Source: Methanosarcina mazei S-6 | GTDB taxonomy: Archaea; Halobacteriota; Methanosarcinia; Methanosarcinales; Methanosarcinaceae | NCBI RefSeq assembly: GCF_000970205.1 | Contig: NZ_CP009512.1 | Location: 434,001 to 498,000, forward strand | DNA: 64,000 nt | Direction of reading: 5' to 3' | Shown here: one piece after another, positions 45,896 to 55,992 of the stretch | Position numbering within the stretch: position 1 is the first letter of the stretch | How the letters are laid out: the number at the start of each line of letters is the position of its first letter | The notes under the pieces: model-generated | Told to the model about the DNA's origin: nothing | The model's database searches: none | Seen by the model: only the letters and a program-made list of their open reading frames with translations | Made by a program: the position numbers and the translations under genes

Positions 45896-46831
45896 TCAAA
45901 TTGCAAAACCTATGTCGGATTTAGATTTGATTTTTATCAATATATAATTTTTCATTTTTGATCGCGAAATATTTGCAAGCTCTGAAAGAGTAACCCCTTC
46001 ATCAAACTCCAGCTTTTCTATCTTTTCATGGAATTGGTCATACGGCAGTTTTACCCTGACCCCATCGAGCTGAAGGGTAAGCGGGGCGGGAGAGAGCACA
46101 GTACGGATTTCCGGGACCTGATTTTCTATCTCTTTCATCACCCTTGCAGGAAGTACTGCCAGAGGATCTCTTGCCTGCTGTTTGCGAATACTGTCCGCTA
46201 TTTTTGAAACCTCCTGGTTAAGATTCTCAAGGGCATTAACTTCCTCAGTTCTTCTTAACCTGTGGGAAACTCTTCCGATATTTCCTACGTAGAGGTCTGC
46301 TCCCTGAATATCCTCCGTTTTAAGATCTGAAGGCCCACCTGTCACCACAATGGGTATCTCTATGCCTTCAAAAAGTTTTGGCTTCTTTTTTGTGATGCAG
46401 TCACTGAAAGAGCCAAAGGTGAAAACTGCAATATCGTGCTCGTTAATCAGCTTCCTTTCGTAGTCCATTGAAAGGGATACCCTTCGCCCCATCCCTCGTG
46501 CGAGCCCTAACATGTTCGTATTGGCTCCGGGGTGACGCAGGTATTCTGCTACATCGCAGGCTGAGTGGGGCAGGTGATGAGAAGCAAGTGTTGGGGATAC
46601 AACTGCGATTTCCACACCTGTTAAAGGCGCTTCCACCAGTATTCCAAGCAGTTCTTTAGAAAGTTTTTTCACAATATCAACGTCTTTTTCAGGCACAAGC
46701 ATTATGAGATTGACTTCGGTCCCTGTAACCACTTTCTGAATTATGTATCCTCCAAGGTCTTCCATCAGCTCGATTAGAAGCCCGTGCTTATGGACTCCGC
46801 CGGTATAAAGATAGGGTAGGAGTACAGCCAT
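45896..46831 (-). CDS. mmp7: Methanogenesis marker protein 7
   Basis: The 311-residue protein is found only in organisms with methyl-coenzyme M reductase. The sequence shows an N-terminal alpha/beta part (LPYLYTGGVHKHGLL, EVNLIMLVPE) and a central SACDVAEYLRHPGANTNM block with one conserved Cys. From memory, a recent structure of the MCR activation complex contains Mmp7 with McrC, Mmp3, Mmp17 and A2 and holds nitrogenase-like iron-sulfur clusters. It is the last gene of the seven-gene operon; one base separates it from mmp17. Confidence 0.88.
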   Translation of the reverse strand: MAVLLPYLYTGGVHKHGLLIELMEDLGGYIIQKVVTGTEVNLIMLVPEKDVDIVKKLSKELLGILVEAPLTGVEIAVVSPTLASHHLPHSACDVAEYLRHPGANTNMLGLARGMGRRVSLSMDYERKLINEHDIAVFTFGSFSDCITKKKPKLFEGIEIPIVVTGGPSDLKTEDIQGADLYVGNIGRVSHRLRRTEEVNALENLNQEVSKIADSIRKQQARDPLAVLPARVMKEIENQVPEIRTVLSPAPLTLQLDGVRVKLPYDQFHEKIEKLEFDEGVTLSELANISRSKMKNYILIKIKSKSDIGFAI

Positions 46832-46832
46832 C

Positions 46833-47432
46833 TTACTTTTTCCCTCCTTCCATTAATTCGTCTAGCATTGCTCCTGCTTCTTCGATCCACTCACGCTCTA
46901 ATGTTTCTTCTGATGCTACAAATACAAAGCGATTGCCTTTATAAAGGTGGTAGCGCACCCTGAAACCCTCTGGTGTTACCCGGATTGCAAAGTCCACAAG
47001 GTTTTCATGAAGCCTGTGCCTGGGATCTGCAATCAGCATTTCTTTAATAAATTCAGCCTCTTCTGCAGGCTTATCCGTACTGATGGTCACTGTCCAGCGG
47101 TCCGGCTGACTGATGTTTGCTTTTCCGTAGCGTTCCCAGAGTTTTACAAGCAGTTCCGGGATATACTGTTCTTTTTTAATAGAGATCACTACTTCGCCGG
47201 CGACGGGTTTTGTTTCCACGTCGGCAATATCGATTGTCGTAACCCTGGTGCCTACATCCCTCAGGATGATTGCCATCTGGAAAAGGGAATCTTCAGGTCT
47301 CAGTACTACCTTGATTCTTCCTATTGCAGGGGCAAGCTTGAGACTCGCAAGGTTGTCCTCGATGATCTTTCTGTAAAACTCCGTTTCCGAATCAATTGCG
47401 GACTCGACAACAAAGGTCTCAAGCGAATCCAT
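46833..47432 (-). CDS. mmp17: Methanogenesis marker protein 17
   Basis: The 199-residue soluble protein is restricted to methane-metabolising archaea and reported (recalled) as part of the MCR activation complex. It has no catalytic motif I can point to; strands such as IGRIKVVLRPE and VVISIKKEQYIPELL suggest two alpha/beta halves. The start at 47432 has GGAGG upstream and leaves seven bases after mmp15. The longer frame to 47465 overlaps mmp15 and lacks support. Confidence 0.86.
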   Translation of the reverse strand: MDSLETFVVESAIDSETEFYRKIIEDNLASLKLAPAIGRIKVVLRPEDSLFQMAIILRDVGTRVTTIDIADVETKPVAGEVVISIKKEQYIPELLVKLWERYGKANISQPDRWTVTISTDKPAEEAEFIKEMLIADPRHRLHENLVDFAIRVTPEGFRVRYHLYKGNRFVFVASEETLEREWIEEAGAMLDELMEGGKK

Positions 47433-47439
47433 TTTGATC

Positions 47440-48687
47440 TCACTCCTCCACGAAGCCGGAAGCAAGAAGTGCTGCTCCTACTGCCCCTATCAGGTGGGAG
47501 TTTTCAGGAACAAGGACATCGATCTTGAGAAGCTTTCCAAGGGCTTTTGGAACCCCTTCGATCAGGGAAGAGCCGCCTACGAGAATCAGGGGTTCTTTTA
47601 CGTCAACTTCCTGAAGCTGCTGCTCATAAATCTGCTCTACCACACTATAACATGCAGCAGCGGCTACATCTTCAGGGGTGGACCCTTTGGCAAGGGAATT
47701 TACAAGGGACTGAATCCCGAAAACTATGCAGTAGCTGTTCATGGATACATTTTCATGCATACCTTTAACTGCAAGAGCTCCAAGTTCGGTGATATCCACA
47801 CCAAGTCTTTTTGAAATCATTTCAAAGAAACGTCCTGAAGCTCCGGCGCAGATCCCGCCCATTGTAAACATTCCCGGAATTCCATCTTCAACCGAGATCG
47901 CCTTGTTGTCCATCCCGCCTATGTCAATAACTGTTGCAGGCCCCTTCTGCCTGTCTGCGAGATAGACCGCTCCCTTTGAATTGACGGTTATCTCTTCCTG
48001 GATAAGCTGAGCGTTAAAATGGTTTCCTATAAGGAAGCGTCCGTATCCTGTCGTTCCCATAGCCTGGACTTCTTCCCTGGAAACTCCGGCTTCTTTCAGG
48101 GCAATAGAGTATGCTTCTTCAGCGCTCTCAATGACTTTTGTTGTCGGCACCCACCCTTTGCCTATTATTTTATTGTCCTTCATTACCACTGCTTTTGTAG
48201 TTGTTGACCCTGAGTCTATCCCGGCAGTAAGCCCGTGCTGAACTTCCCTTGTAAGGAGGTGCCTGCGTCTGACAATTGTAGTAAGGGCTTCCAGTCGGGT
48301 GAGCAGAGTACCTGCAGTGGTGCTCTCGGTAAAAGAGTAGCTAATAACCGGAATATTCGAGTGTCTATGGATGTACCTTCTGACCTCGTTCCGTACGATA
48401 GCTCCTTCTGCACAGCGAAAGCAGGTAGTGATAAAGACTCCATCGGCATTGGTTGTCCCTTCAACGACAGCTTTTGCCCGAGCCATCATAAGCCTCAGGT
48501 CTCCGCTTGCAACTTCAAGCCCGAAATCCCTGCCTATGGTGTCTATGGATGCAACGTCAACTTCAGGAAAAATAAATTTTGCTTTCACTTTGGCTGCAGC
48601 TTCATCAAATTCAGGCTGGACTCCCGCATATTCGGAGCCGCAGGACACCAGGGCAATCTTGACAAGTCCGGATTCTTCAGTGCTCAT
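47440..48687 (-). CDS. mmp15: Methanogenesis marker protein 15 (ASKHA-type activase)
   Basis: The 415-residue protein has a C-terminal ASKHA domain like the activators of 2-hydroxyacyl-CoA dehydratases. The ATP loop [13 protein letters not shown] is at about residues 154-166, and [10 protein letters not shown] carries the Cys that binds a 4Fe-4S cluster between subunits in that family. About 145 residues precede the domain, including a CFRCAEGA motif. It could drive ATP-dependent electron transfer to the MCR activation machinery; that role is inference. The ATG overlaps the mmp5 stop (ATGA) and follows GGAGG. Confidence 0.88.
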   Translation of the reverse strand: MSTEESGLVKIALVSCGSEYAGVQPEFDEAAAKVKAKFIFPEVDVASIDTIGRDFGLEVASGDLRLMMARAKAVVEGTTNADGVFITTCFRCAEGAIVRNEVRRYIHRHSNIPVISYSFTESTTAGTLLTRLEALTTIVRRRHLLTREVQHGLTAGIDSGSTTTKAVVMKDNKIIGKGWVPTTKVIESAEEAYSIALKEAGVSREEVQAMGTTGYGRFLIGNHFNAQLIQEEITVNSKGAVYLADRQKGPATVIDIGGMDNKAISVEDGIPGMFTMGGICAGASGRFFEMISKRLGVDITELGALAVKGMHENVSMNSYCIVFGIQSLVNSLAKGSTPEDVAAAACYSVVEQIYEQQLQEVDVKEPLILVGGSSLIEGVPKALGKLLKIDVLVPENSHLIGAVGAALLASGFVEE

Positions 48688-49187
48688 TTACTGTCCTCCT
48701 CTTCAGCTGTTTTTTCTTTGTCTGCCTTATTACTTTCTTCAGAATTTTCTTTAGGCAATGATTCCAGGAATTCTGCGATCTGGCTTACAAAATCCCGGGC
48801 TTCTTCACTGGATTCAGGATACTTTACTTCAAGTATGGGGACATTTTTTGAGCGGACCAGATATTTCATTAACTCATTTGTACGGTTACAGCCCACACAG
48901 CCAAAATTAGCAGGAGGATTTTCAACTATAATTGCAGCTTCGGTCTCTTCTATCAGTGGACCTATAAGTGACATCCTTCCTCTTACTCCGGCAGGCACTT
49001 CAATTGCAGCATATTTAAGACCAAGTTTAGGGTCTTCGGAAGTGATATTAATAGGGGGAGAGTCCAGGCCGATGTTTGTAACTTTTTCTCGTATCTGGTT
49101 CATCATGCTAAGGGGCCTGTGCCCGAAACGTTCAACAAGATCAGCAAGAATAAGACTGTTTATAGGGTAAATGAAAACCTTTACCAA
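48684..49187 (-). CDS. mmp5: Methanogenesis marker protein 5
   Basis: The 167-residue protein starts [17 protein letters not shown], my expected family N-terminus, with TTG at 49187 eight bases after GAGG. The middle carries FGCVGCNRT (CxxC), possibly a metal or thiol site. The C-terminal 25 residues are Glu/Lys-rich and probably disordered. Function unknown; it is coupled to mmp6 and mmp15 by short overlaps. Confidence 0.84.
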   Translation of the reverse strand: MVKVFIYPINSLILADLVERFGHRPLSMMNQIREKVTNIGLDSPPINITSEDPKLGLKYAAIEVPAGVRGRMSLIGPLIEETEAAIIVENPPANFGCVGCNRTNELMKYLVRSKNVPILEVKYPESSEEARDFVSQIAEFLESLPKENSEESNKADKEKTAEEEDSK

Positions 49188-49192
49188 AAAAT

Positions 49193-49636
49193 TCACCTCG
49201 AAAGTTCCGCTTCAATAACTTTTTCAAGCTCCGAAACTTTAAGTCTGCGTTTCTCCTCTGGCTTCTCTTTTACACATCCTTTTGCTTCCAGGTCATCGAG
49301 TGCAGCCCCTATGGCAGGGAGCATCTCAACTTCTTCTCTCAGGAAATGGAATCCAGGTCTCGGACCTCCCCCCCGGCTTGCCCGGCAGCGTCTCTCGTCG
49401 CCAGCAGGAAATCCCCTATCTTTTATAAAAATATGGTTTTTATCCAGTTCCCGGATCTTTTCGGCCACTGATAAAACATCTTCTTTAGGACCTGTTACAA
49501 TCAATCCAAAGCAGGTTTCCTTTACAGTAACCGGAAACTCTGATTCGTAAATCTTCATGGCTGCGTCTGAAGGCAGCACTTTATCCGAACTGATTACAAT
49601 AACTTTCGTAATCTCTTCCTTTTTTATCTCTGTCAT
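49193..49636 (-). CDS. mmp6: Methanogenesis marker protein 6
   Basis: The 147-residue protein occurs with mmp5 in methanogens. N-terminal strands VIVISSDKVLP and CFGLIVTGPKEDV, then a basic GDERRCRASRGGG segment, are followed by a helical Glu-rich end. Start at ATG 49636 (GGAGAG upstream); the longer frame from 49699 has no ribosome site. Function unknown. Confidence 0.82.
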   Translation of the reverse strand: MTEIKKEEITKVIVISSDKVLPSDAAMKIYESEFPVTVKETCFGLIVTGPKEDVLSVAEKIRELDKNHIFIKDRGFPAGDERRCRASRGGGPRPGFHFLREEVEMLPAIGAALDDLEAKGCVKEKPEEKRRLKVSELEKVIEAELSR

Positions 49637-49804
49637 TTTCTGTCTCTCCTTAGCTTCGGGAGACTTCACCTGAAAAAAAATCAAAATATGTGAATCCACT
49701 CAAGCATCGGGTATTTATTTCGCTTATGTATTATTTTATTGTTGCATTACTTATCAATTTATGCGGCTATTTTTATACTTCACTAATTATTCTTATCCCT
49801 GTTC

Positions 49805-51382
49805 TCAATTTTTCTGGCCACCATTTTCTTTGCGTGCAACTTCGGTTATGTATATGGCATCTCCTTCTTTGATGCCTTTGAGTCTGTCAGGCTCGACAAT
49901 TCTGCCGATAATGTTTGTGGAAGAGAATTTCTCTCCTGTGGGGCCGAAAAGATCGTCATCTATAAGTCTGACTCCTATTGTACCCATTCTCTTTGCTGCC
50001 TGGTTTGTGATTCCTATTTCCCCAGCCAGTACTTTCTTCTCAGGCGTGTTTTCAGGGAGGATTTCCTTATATTTCACCATTTCCTTTTCCGTTTTAAAAA
50101 GGTAAGTGGTCTCGTATATCATATGAACGGGAAGTTTTCCGACGGTTTTGGTTTTAAGATCAAGAGCGTGGCGGAAAAAGTCAATAGATTTTGGAGCTAT
50201 CTCCGTATAAAGTTCAACCTCGATGAGTTTTGTCCTGGCTACGGCATATGCCTTTACTTTAGCCTCTCCGAGAATTTCCAGGGTAGTTGGGGGTTCCTGC
50301 CTGACAATCACCGAATTTTCTCCGGCGTAGCCTTCTTTTATCAGTTCAACTCCAATAGAGGAAAGTAAAGGCTCCACCTCTTCAAAGCTGTGCCCTAGAA
50401 GGACGATCTGGGGAGGAAGACTTTCTACTGACAGTTTTTGCCCCTTTTCTGCAAGTTTTATGAGTTCGAGCCCTTTTGTTACCTGTCCCACGACAGAATG
50501 CACAAGGCTTGAAGGGCGTTCTTCTCTTGAAATATATATTCTACCTGTCCCGTATCCAACTGTCCTTACCGAAATGGCACCTTCTCTTCTCTGCTCAAAA
50601 TTTTCATAAGGAGCAGGCACTTCCCTGAGACTGTCGTCAGAAATAAACGAGCTGGTAACCGCATCTACTTTAAGTGTCCCTTCACGGGTCAGGGCATAGA
50701 AATGCTCTGCCCCCACAGGAGCATTTCTGGAAAGCTCAACCTCAAAATAAGTATATACACTGTCCTCGTCTTCGAGAGGGGTCGAGAGGTCGGTAGTGCA
50801 TGTTTTCTCTGTAATCCGTTCCCATTCTATAACAGGCTCTATGCTCAGGATAGAATCTTCTTTGGAAATCTTGGAAATTATTTTTCTCCCGGTTACAATG
50901 CTTGCAAAAACACCATCATCAGGAGACCCATACTCGGCTGAATGTCTTTTCCTTGACAGGATCAGATGAGTATTGTGCGGATCAAACCCTCCAGCTCCGA
51001 AAAGGACATCAAAAGCTTCAAAGTTTCCTGTTTCACGCGAAGGTTTTATATCGGCTTCAAAAGGTCCGAAAGCCAGAGCTTCAGGGCTTTCCCAGTGGAT
51101 GTCCTTTCCTTCGTATTCTTTATAATGTTCGGCCCATAATTTTCCTGAGGTTGACTCGGGGTCTTTGATTTCTATCCTCAGCTCCCCTTTGGGCGTATTG
51201 ATAGCGTATTCGGTGATTTTCTCCGTTCTCTTTTCAGCGGCTTTTTTGAGAATCCCAATCGCTGCACCGGCTATGTAGGGGGCTCTGGAAACTTTAAGGG
51301 CGTCTCCAAGGGTAGAGCCTGCGGGCAAAGTGTAAACCTGCCCGTTCACCTCTACGCTGATCTCATTACTCGTAATCGGCAC
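49805..51382 (-). CDS. mmp3: Methanogenesis marker protein 3
   Basis: The 525-residue protein has an N-terminal ubiquitin/ThiS-like strand pair (EVNGQVYTLPAGSTLGDAL) and cyclophilin-like peptidyl-prolyl isomerase stretches (GYGTGRIYISRE, VVGQVTKGLELI) in its central part. From memory it is a subunit of the MCR activation complex. The GTG at 51382 overlaps its own GAGGTG site. The in-frame ACG at 51373 lies six bases after GAGGTG and would give an N-terminus of Met-Ser-Asn-Glu-Ile, so the true start may be ACG. Confidence 0.86.
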   Translation of the reverse strand: MPITSNEISVEVNGQVYTLPAGSTLGDALKVSRAPYIAGAAIGILKKAAEKRTEKITEYAINTPKGELRIEIKDPESTSGKLWAEHYKEYEGKDIHWESPEALAFGPFEADIKPSRETGNFEAFDVLFGAGGFDPHNTHLILSRKRHSAEYGSPDDGVFASIVTGRKIISKISKEDSILSIEPVIEWERITEKTCTTDLSTPLEDEDSVYTYFEVELSRNAPVGAEHFYALTREGTLKVDAVTSSFISDDSLREVPAPYENFEQRREGAISVRTVGYGTGRIYISREERPSSLVHSVVGQVTKGLELIKLAEKGQKLSVESLPPQIVLLGHSFEEVEPLLSSIGVELIKEGYAGENSVIVRQEPPTTLEILGEAKVKAYAVARTKLIEVELYTEIAPKSIDFFRHALDLKTKTVGKLPVHMIYETTYLFKTEKEMVKYKEILPENTPEKKVLAGEIGITNQAAKRMGTIGVRLIDDDLFGPTGEKFSSTNIIGRIVEPDRLKGIKEGDAIYITEVARKENGGQKN

Positions 51383-51423
51383 CTCATTTTAGTATTTTTC
51401 CATACTAAGAGGTGGCAGCATAT

Positions 51424-53037
51424 TTATATTTCTTCTGCAGCTTTGATCTTTTCTTCTTCTGTAAGCTGGGAAAGTACGTTCTTTGGCTGACCTATATCCA
51501 CTATCTTCCCATCGCGCATAAGTGCGACGCGGTCGCAGATCTCATTTACAAAGTCCATATCGTGCGAGACAATAACAAACGTTTCTCCGATTTCTTCTCT
51601 GGCTTTAAGAATCGAATTTGTCACCGCAACTTTTGTAATTGGGTCCATTGTCCCGGTTGGCTCGTCCATAATGACGATTCTTGGCTCCTTGATCAGAACC
51701 TGCGCAAGTGCAATCCTATGCCGCTCCCCTTCACTCATTTCATCGGTCATTTTGGGTAAAATACTTTTTGCCTTGTCTTCTTCAAACCCTGCGGCTTTAA
51801 GAGTTATTACGGCTTTTCTTACCCCCAGTTCAAATGGGAGGTCAAGGCTGATGGATTCTGTAAGGTTGTCTATTACGGAACTGTGGGTGTAAAGCCCATA
51901 TTCCTGGTGCAGGAATCCCATGTATTTCGTTGCCCTGCCTTTATTATCAACTCCCAGTTTTGTCATGTCCACCCATTCGTCTCCGATGCGGACTTCGACT
52001 TCTCCTGAGGTTGGCGGTAAAATCCCCATAAGGATTTTTGAGGTCGTGGTCTTGCCTGCCCCGCTTACTCCGACAAGTCCGAATATTTCTCCTTCCTTCA
52101 CTTCAAAAGATATATTGTCAACAGCCCTTACAACGCCCCTGTCAACTGAAATATAACGTTTTGACAGGTTCCTTACGCGGATAATAGGCTCCCCTACCAG
52201 GACATTCCTGTCCTGCCTGACCATGGATGCACTTTGCATAAAGACTGCAGAAACCTCAAGCGGGTTTCCTTCCTGAACGACTTCCCCATTTTCAAGCAGG
52301 ATTGCCTTATCTGCCAGTTTCTCTATTACCTCGGGCCAGTGTGAGGTGAGCACCATGCTCATATCGTAGTTCTTGACAGCTTTTATAATAGCTTCATGAA
52401 CCAGTTTTGCCGTCATGGGGTCAAGAGTCCCTGTGGGTTCGTCTGCTAACAGCAGCAGGGGGTTCCTTACGAGCTGCCTTGCAAGTACAACCCTCTGTTT
52501 TTCTCCTCCCGACAGCTCCCTTGCAACATGCATCATGCGGTGGCTTAAGTTTACTTCTTCAAGGAGTTCAACTGCCTTTTTCATGGCGTCATCTCCCTTA
52601 TACCCGATTTCATTAAGGGAGTTTATGACATTTACAAGAACTCTTTCATCACCATAAAGGGCAAAGGTTCTCTGGAGCATGATTGCAATACGTTTGGTGA
52701 TATCCTTTCTCACCGGATCATAAAGAGAAAGTTTTATGAAATCGGCTTTAAATGACTCAAGAGTCTCGCCACAGACCGGGCATTTCTGTCCTACTCTGCT
52801 TGGACGTTCTATATATCCACATTTTTCACAGCGGGCCAGATGATATATTACTTCGCCTGAGATGTTTTCAAATGATTCTGTCCCGCGCAACACATGCATC
52901 AGGATTGTTTTTCCGGATCCGCTTTTTCCCAGAATTCCAACGACTTCCCCTTCGTTGATCTTTAAATTTACGTTTTTCAGAGCTTTGAGACCGTCGAAGT
53001 CTACAGTTAGGTTTTTAACTTCAATAAATACTGGCAT
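51424..53037 (-). CDS. atwA: MCR activation system component A2 (twin ABC ATPase)
   Basis: The 537-residue ATPase powers reductive activation of methyl-coenzyme M reductase (nickel F430 to Ni(I)). Domain 1 has GKSGSGKT, LSGGEKQR and ADEPTGTLDP. A zinc ribbon is inserted in domain 1 (CEKC and CPVC, about residues 67-86), the mark of A2. Domain 2 has GVSGAGKTT and MSEGERHR. No membrane part. GGAGG lies before the ATG. It is the first gene of the operon that continues with mmp3-6-5-15-17-7. A paralogue lacking the zinc ribbon is at 12403-14139. Confidence 0.93.
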   Translation of the reverse strand: MPVFIEVKNLTVDFDGLKALKNVNLKINEGEVVGILGKSGSGKTILMHVLRGTESFENISGEVIYHLARCEKCGYIERPSRVGQKCPVCGETLESFKADFIKLSLYDPVRKDITKRIAIMLQRTFALYGDERVLVNVINSLNEIGYKGDDAMKKAVELLEEVNLSHRMMHVARELSGGEKQRVVLARQLVRNPLLLLADEPTGTLDPMTAKLVHEAIIKAVKNYDMSMVLTSHWPEVIEKLADKAILLENGEVVQEGNPLEVSAVFMQSASMVRQDRNVLVGEPIIRVRNLSKRYISVDRGVVRAVDNISFEVKEGEIFGLVGVSGAGKTTTSKILMGILPPTSGEVEVRIGDEWVDMTKLGVDNKGRATKYMGFLHQEYGLYTHSSVIDNLTESISLDLPFELGVRKAVITLKAAGFEEDKAKSILPKMTDEMSEGERHRIALAQVLIKEPRIVIMDEPTGTMDPITKVAVTNSILKAREEIGETFVIVSHDMDFVNEICDRVALMRDGKIVDIGQPKNVLSQLTEEEKIKAAEEI

Positions 53038-53284
53038 GAATTTTCCTCCGCAATAATGAGCTGCATATGAATCTGGTGGCTTTCTCCCGCCTGCCTGGGC
53101 GTATCGCTCAAGAGTGAAAAGTAATTATCTCAAAGTGGAATTTTGCACTAACATGACCAATAAATTTCACACATATGGGCAACAAGTAGATAAGAATAAA
53201 CATTACATAAACATAACGCATTATTTTGTCACTGTGAACATTGATAACCAGCATCAGCTGGCAAAATTGCCGGATTTTTGCTCC

Positions 53285-54085
53285 TTATAATCCTTTTACC
53301 ACATCCACAACTTTTATGATGTCGTCGAGCACCACATCTGCTGCTTTTCTGAGTTCTTCAGGTCTTTTGTCTCCCTGCTGGACTGTCATTATTCCCACGT
53401 CTGCTGCCCTGAGAGCCAGGATATCGTTAATTCCATCGCCTACCATAACTACTTTCTCATACCTGCTTTTAAGTTCAAGCACAACTTTCTCCTTTATAAA
53501 GGGGTCTGCAAAGGCAAAGACTCTTTCTACAGGGATATTTATTAACTCTGCAAGTTGCGCCAGTGCAGACATTCTATCCCCTGATGCTATATATGTATCC
53601 ACTTCCATGGTCTTGAGTATCTGGACTGTCTGCAAGGTCTTGCTGAATACTTGCCCTCCTGTGCTGAGTACATAAGGTATTTTTCTTGCCTCAGAGTCCA
53701 CTATCAGTCCTGCCGCAAGATAAATGCTGTCAGGGCAGCGGGCTGTAACCGCTTCGAGCACATCGTGAACATCTCCCATAAAGAGGGAAGAGCTTTTTAT
53801 GATCTCACAGGCAATATCCGAGGTAAACAGCCCTTTTGAACAGCTTATGCCTATTGAAATCCTGTAGTCCCTTATAAATTCAAATAAAGTCATCTCTCTT
53901 TTTGAACGCAGGATTATCTCTTTCTCCGTATTAAGAGCTACCAGGCCGCAACCGTTTTTTTTCGCAACAATGGCAGTGCTCTCTATATTTTCGAGAAGGT
54001 TGCCTGTGCTGGATTCTTTTGCAACTCTGTACATATGTAGAAGAGTTCCGGCACTGTCAAAGACCACTGCAATTCGTCTGGCCAT
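53285..54085 (-). CDS. HAD-family phosphatase resembling the P-domain of P-type ATPases
   Basis: The 266-residue soluble HAD protein has motif I FDSAGT (nucleophile Asp; residue +2 is Ala, as P-type ATPases lack the general acid there). Motif IV is GDGINDILAL, close to the P-type GDGINDxxAL. No transmembrane helices. It lies upstream of atwA on the same strand with about 250 bp between, so a separate transcript is likely. The substrate is unknown. Confidence 0.82.
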   Translation of the reverse strand: MARRIAVVFDSAGTLLHMYRVAKESSTGNLLENIESTAIVAKKNGCGLVALNTEKEIILRSKREMTLFEFIRDYRISIGISCSKGLFTSDIACEIIKSSSLFMGDVHDVLEAVTARCPDSIYLAAGLIVDSEARKIPYVLSTGGQVFSKTLQTVQILKTMEVDTYIASGDRMSALAQLAELINIPVERVFAFADPFIKEKVVLELKSRYEKVVMVGDGINDILALRAADVGIMTVQQGDKRPEELRKAADVVLDDIIKVVDVVKGL

Positions 54086-54203
54086 GTCAAATGATTATTC
54101 TATAAAATAAAAAAATCTTTGTGAAAACAGAAAAAAACAGGCGGAAAAAGGAATTTTATAAAAATAAATGAAGTAGTAAAGTTAAACCTTCCTTTTTCTT
54201 TCT

Positions 54204-55097
54204 TCACAGAATTGATGCTCCCGAAAGCAAAACCCCTGCAAAAAAGCCCAGAATTGCTCCGGAATTCAGGAAGGGGAGCCCTGCCTGGGGTTTTCCTCTC
54301 ATCACCAGGATAGACAGGATCACATGCCCTGCAAGAGTCCCCAGCATTGCCCCGAGTACCGGATATGAGATGCCTCCGTTTTCAATGAATACATTTGCGG
54401 AAACTACAAGCAAACTGGGCATGACCGCGTCACCAAGCCCCATGAAAAAAGCTTCACGAGTTTCTCCTTCTTTAAAACTCTCTTTAATAAATGAATAGTC
54501 CCGATGTTTTGGAATTATGAATAGAATGGGGAGTTTAAGGTCCATCACACCCTCAGCCATAGTTATCATGTGTTTTGTTTTGTACACCGAGATAGCATCA
54601 TAGACCGCAAGAAGTATCAGAAGGACTACTACCGGGATAACGGAAAGGGAAATCCCTATCAGGGCACTGACTCCAGCTGCTATGCAGACTCCCAGGATAT
54701 CGATTACATACCATTCCGGGTATTTGTAGAGCAGTAATGTTAATCCGGTAGACAGCAGGATTGAAATTATATTTTCAAGGCCTGCGAGTGAAGGAATCAG
54801 GGTTAAAAGTGCGAAAAATACATAGTATAGAGTGCTTAATATAGCGAGATATATCAGTAAGCTGATGACCCATTTCATGTTTTTCTTTATAGCTATCAGA
54901 ACAAAAAGCGTAAAAGTCAGGATCATTACGATATAATATATTGAGTTGGAAACCTGCGTGGGATCTTCAAAAGCCTGCATTTCATTCGTTTCCATTGGCG
55001 TGGACAGGAGCAGGGAAAGAATCTGTACTATTAATATTAGTCCTGCCATGGAGAGGATTGGTAAATAATCTTTGAGTGAATTTTCGCTGGAACTCAA
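54204..55097 (-). CDS. Presenilin-like A22-family intramembrane aspartyl protease
   Basis: The 297-residue protein has nine predicted membrane helices. The catalytic aspartates sit in YDAIS (about residue 166) and GLGD (about 226), as in archaeal presenilin homologues (PSH). The C-terminal GLPFLNSG segment stands where the PAL motif is expected, so that motif is altered. It cuts transmembrane segments of other proteins; targets unknown. The start TTG at 55097 has GGAG eight bases upstream. The gene faces the same way as the HAD phosphatase 118 bp downstream. Confidence 0.85.
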   Translation of the reverse strand: MSSSENSLKDYLPILSMAGLILIVQILSLLLSTPMETNEMQAFEDPTQVSNSIYYIVMILTFTLFVLIAIKKNMKWVISLLIYLAILSTLYYVFFALLTLIPSLAGLENIISILLSTGLTLLLYKYPEWYVIDILGVCIAAGVSALIGISLSVIPVVVLLILLAVYDAISVYKTKHMITMAEGVMDLKLPILFIIPKHRDYSFIKESFKEGETREAFFMGLGDAVMPSLLVVSANVFIENGGISYPVLGAMLGTLAGHVILSILVMRGKPQAGLPFLNSGAILGFFAGVLLSGASIL

Positions 55098-55656
55098 TTA
55101 TTAAACTCCTTATTTCTTGACAGTATGCTTTTTCTATTCCTTTATATATTTACTCTATCCTCTATCTTCAATTTTTATCCTCTCTATTATATACTGTCTG
55201 ATATACTGTCTGTTGCCCCAATTACTTATCTTATCTGTACCTTTTGTGTAATCGATTTGCAATCTGGTATATTCTCTTGAATTTTTGTTTTATCAAAATT
55301 TCTGGATTGTGTTAGTTTATTTCATTATCTTCCCGGTAACTCTTTTTTATATATTGCCTGGTTTTTTCGTATTACGAAAAAAACAAATTCGAGACAGGGG
55401 ATAAATAAATAATTTATGCAAATCGTTAAATAGAATCACTGTATAAAAAATAAACCGAAATAAAAAATAGTTAATATAGAAGTATATTAAAAATTGAAAA
55501 ACAGTAAATACTTTATGGGATTATCTTCACCTAATAATTTCCATTCCGCCATCTGGAAATTTGTTTTTGATGCAAAAACTGTGATTTATAAAAATACGAC
55601 TTATTAAAATTGTGATTTTATAAAGAAAATTTCCATAAGTACATCAGAGGTATATA
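55098..55656. other. Divergent AT-rich spacer, no gene seen
   Basis: About 560 bp holding the promoters of the presenilin-like protease (leftward) and of the small coiled-coil membrane protein (rightward). Phrases such as tatactgtctg recur near 55190-55215. Nothing else recognised. Confidence 0.4.
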
Positions 55657-55992
55657 ATGGAGACAAGAGACACAGTATTCCTTATTGTGATGGTTCTGTC
55701 ATCTTTCCTTCTATCCTTTGAGTGGCTCAGAAGGTTTACGTACAAGCCCGAAAACCCTTTTATTGACCCTTTAATTATCATATCTATCATGGTCCTGACC
55801 GGAACATTATCTCTCATGCTCATTTCCATTAACAATAAACTTCAGGATTTTGAAGATAAAATTGAAGCAAGAGACCGCGCCCTCAGGGTTAATATGGAAA
55901 CATCGGACACAAAAATTGAAGAAAGGATGAATGAACTCTCAAGCAAAGTTGACAATGCAGTGTATGAATTTAACCGCAGAAAATATCATTAA
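55657..55992 (+). CDS. Small membrane protein with C-terminal coiled coil
   Basis: The 111-residue protein has two membrane helices (about residues 5-22 and 37-57) followed by a charged heptad-rich coil (about 60-110). GAGGT stands six to seven bases before the ATG. The family is not recognised. The layout suggests a membrane-tethered oligomerising protein. Confidence 0.7.
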   Translation: METRDTVFLIVMVLSSFLLSFEWLRRFTYKPENPFIDPLIIISIMVLTGTLSLMLISINNKLQDFEDKIEARDRALRVNMETSDTKIEERMNELSSKVDNAVYEFNRRKYH

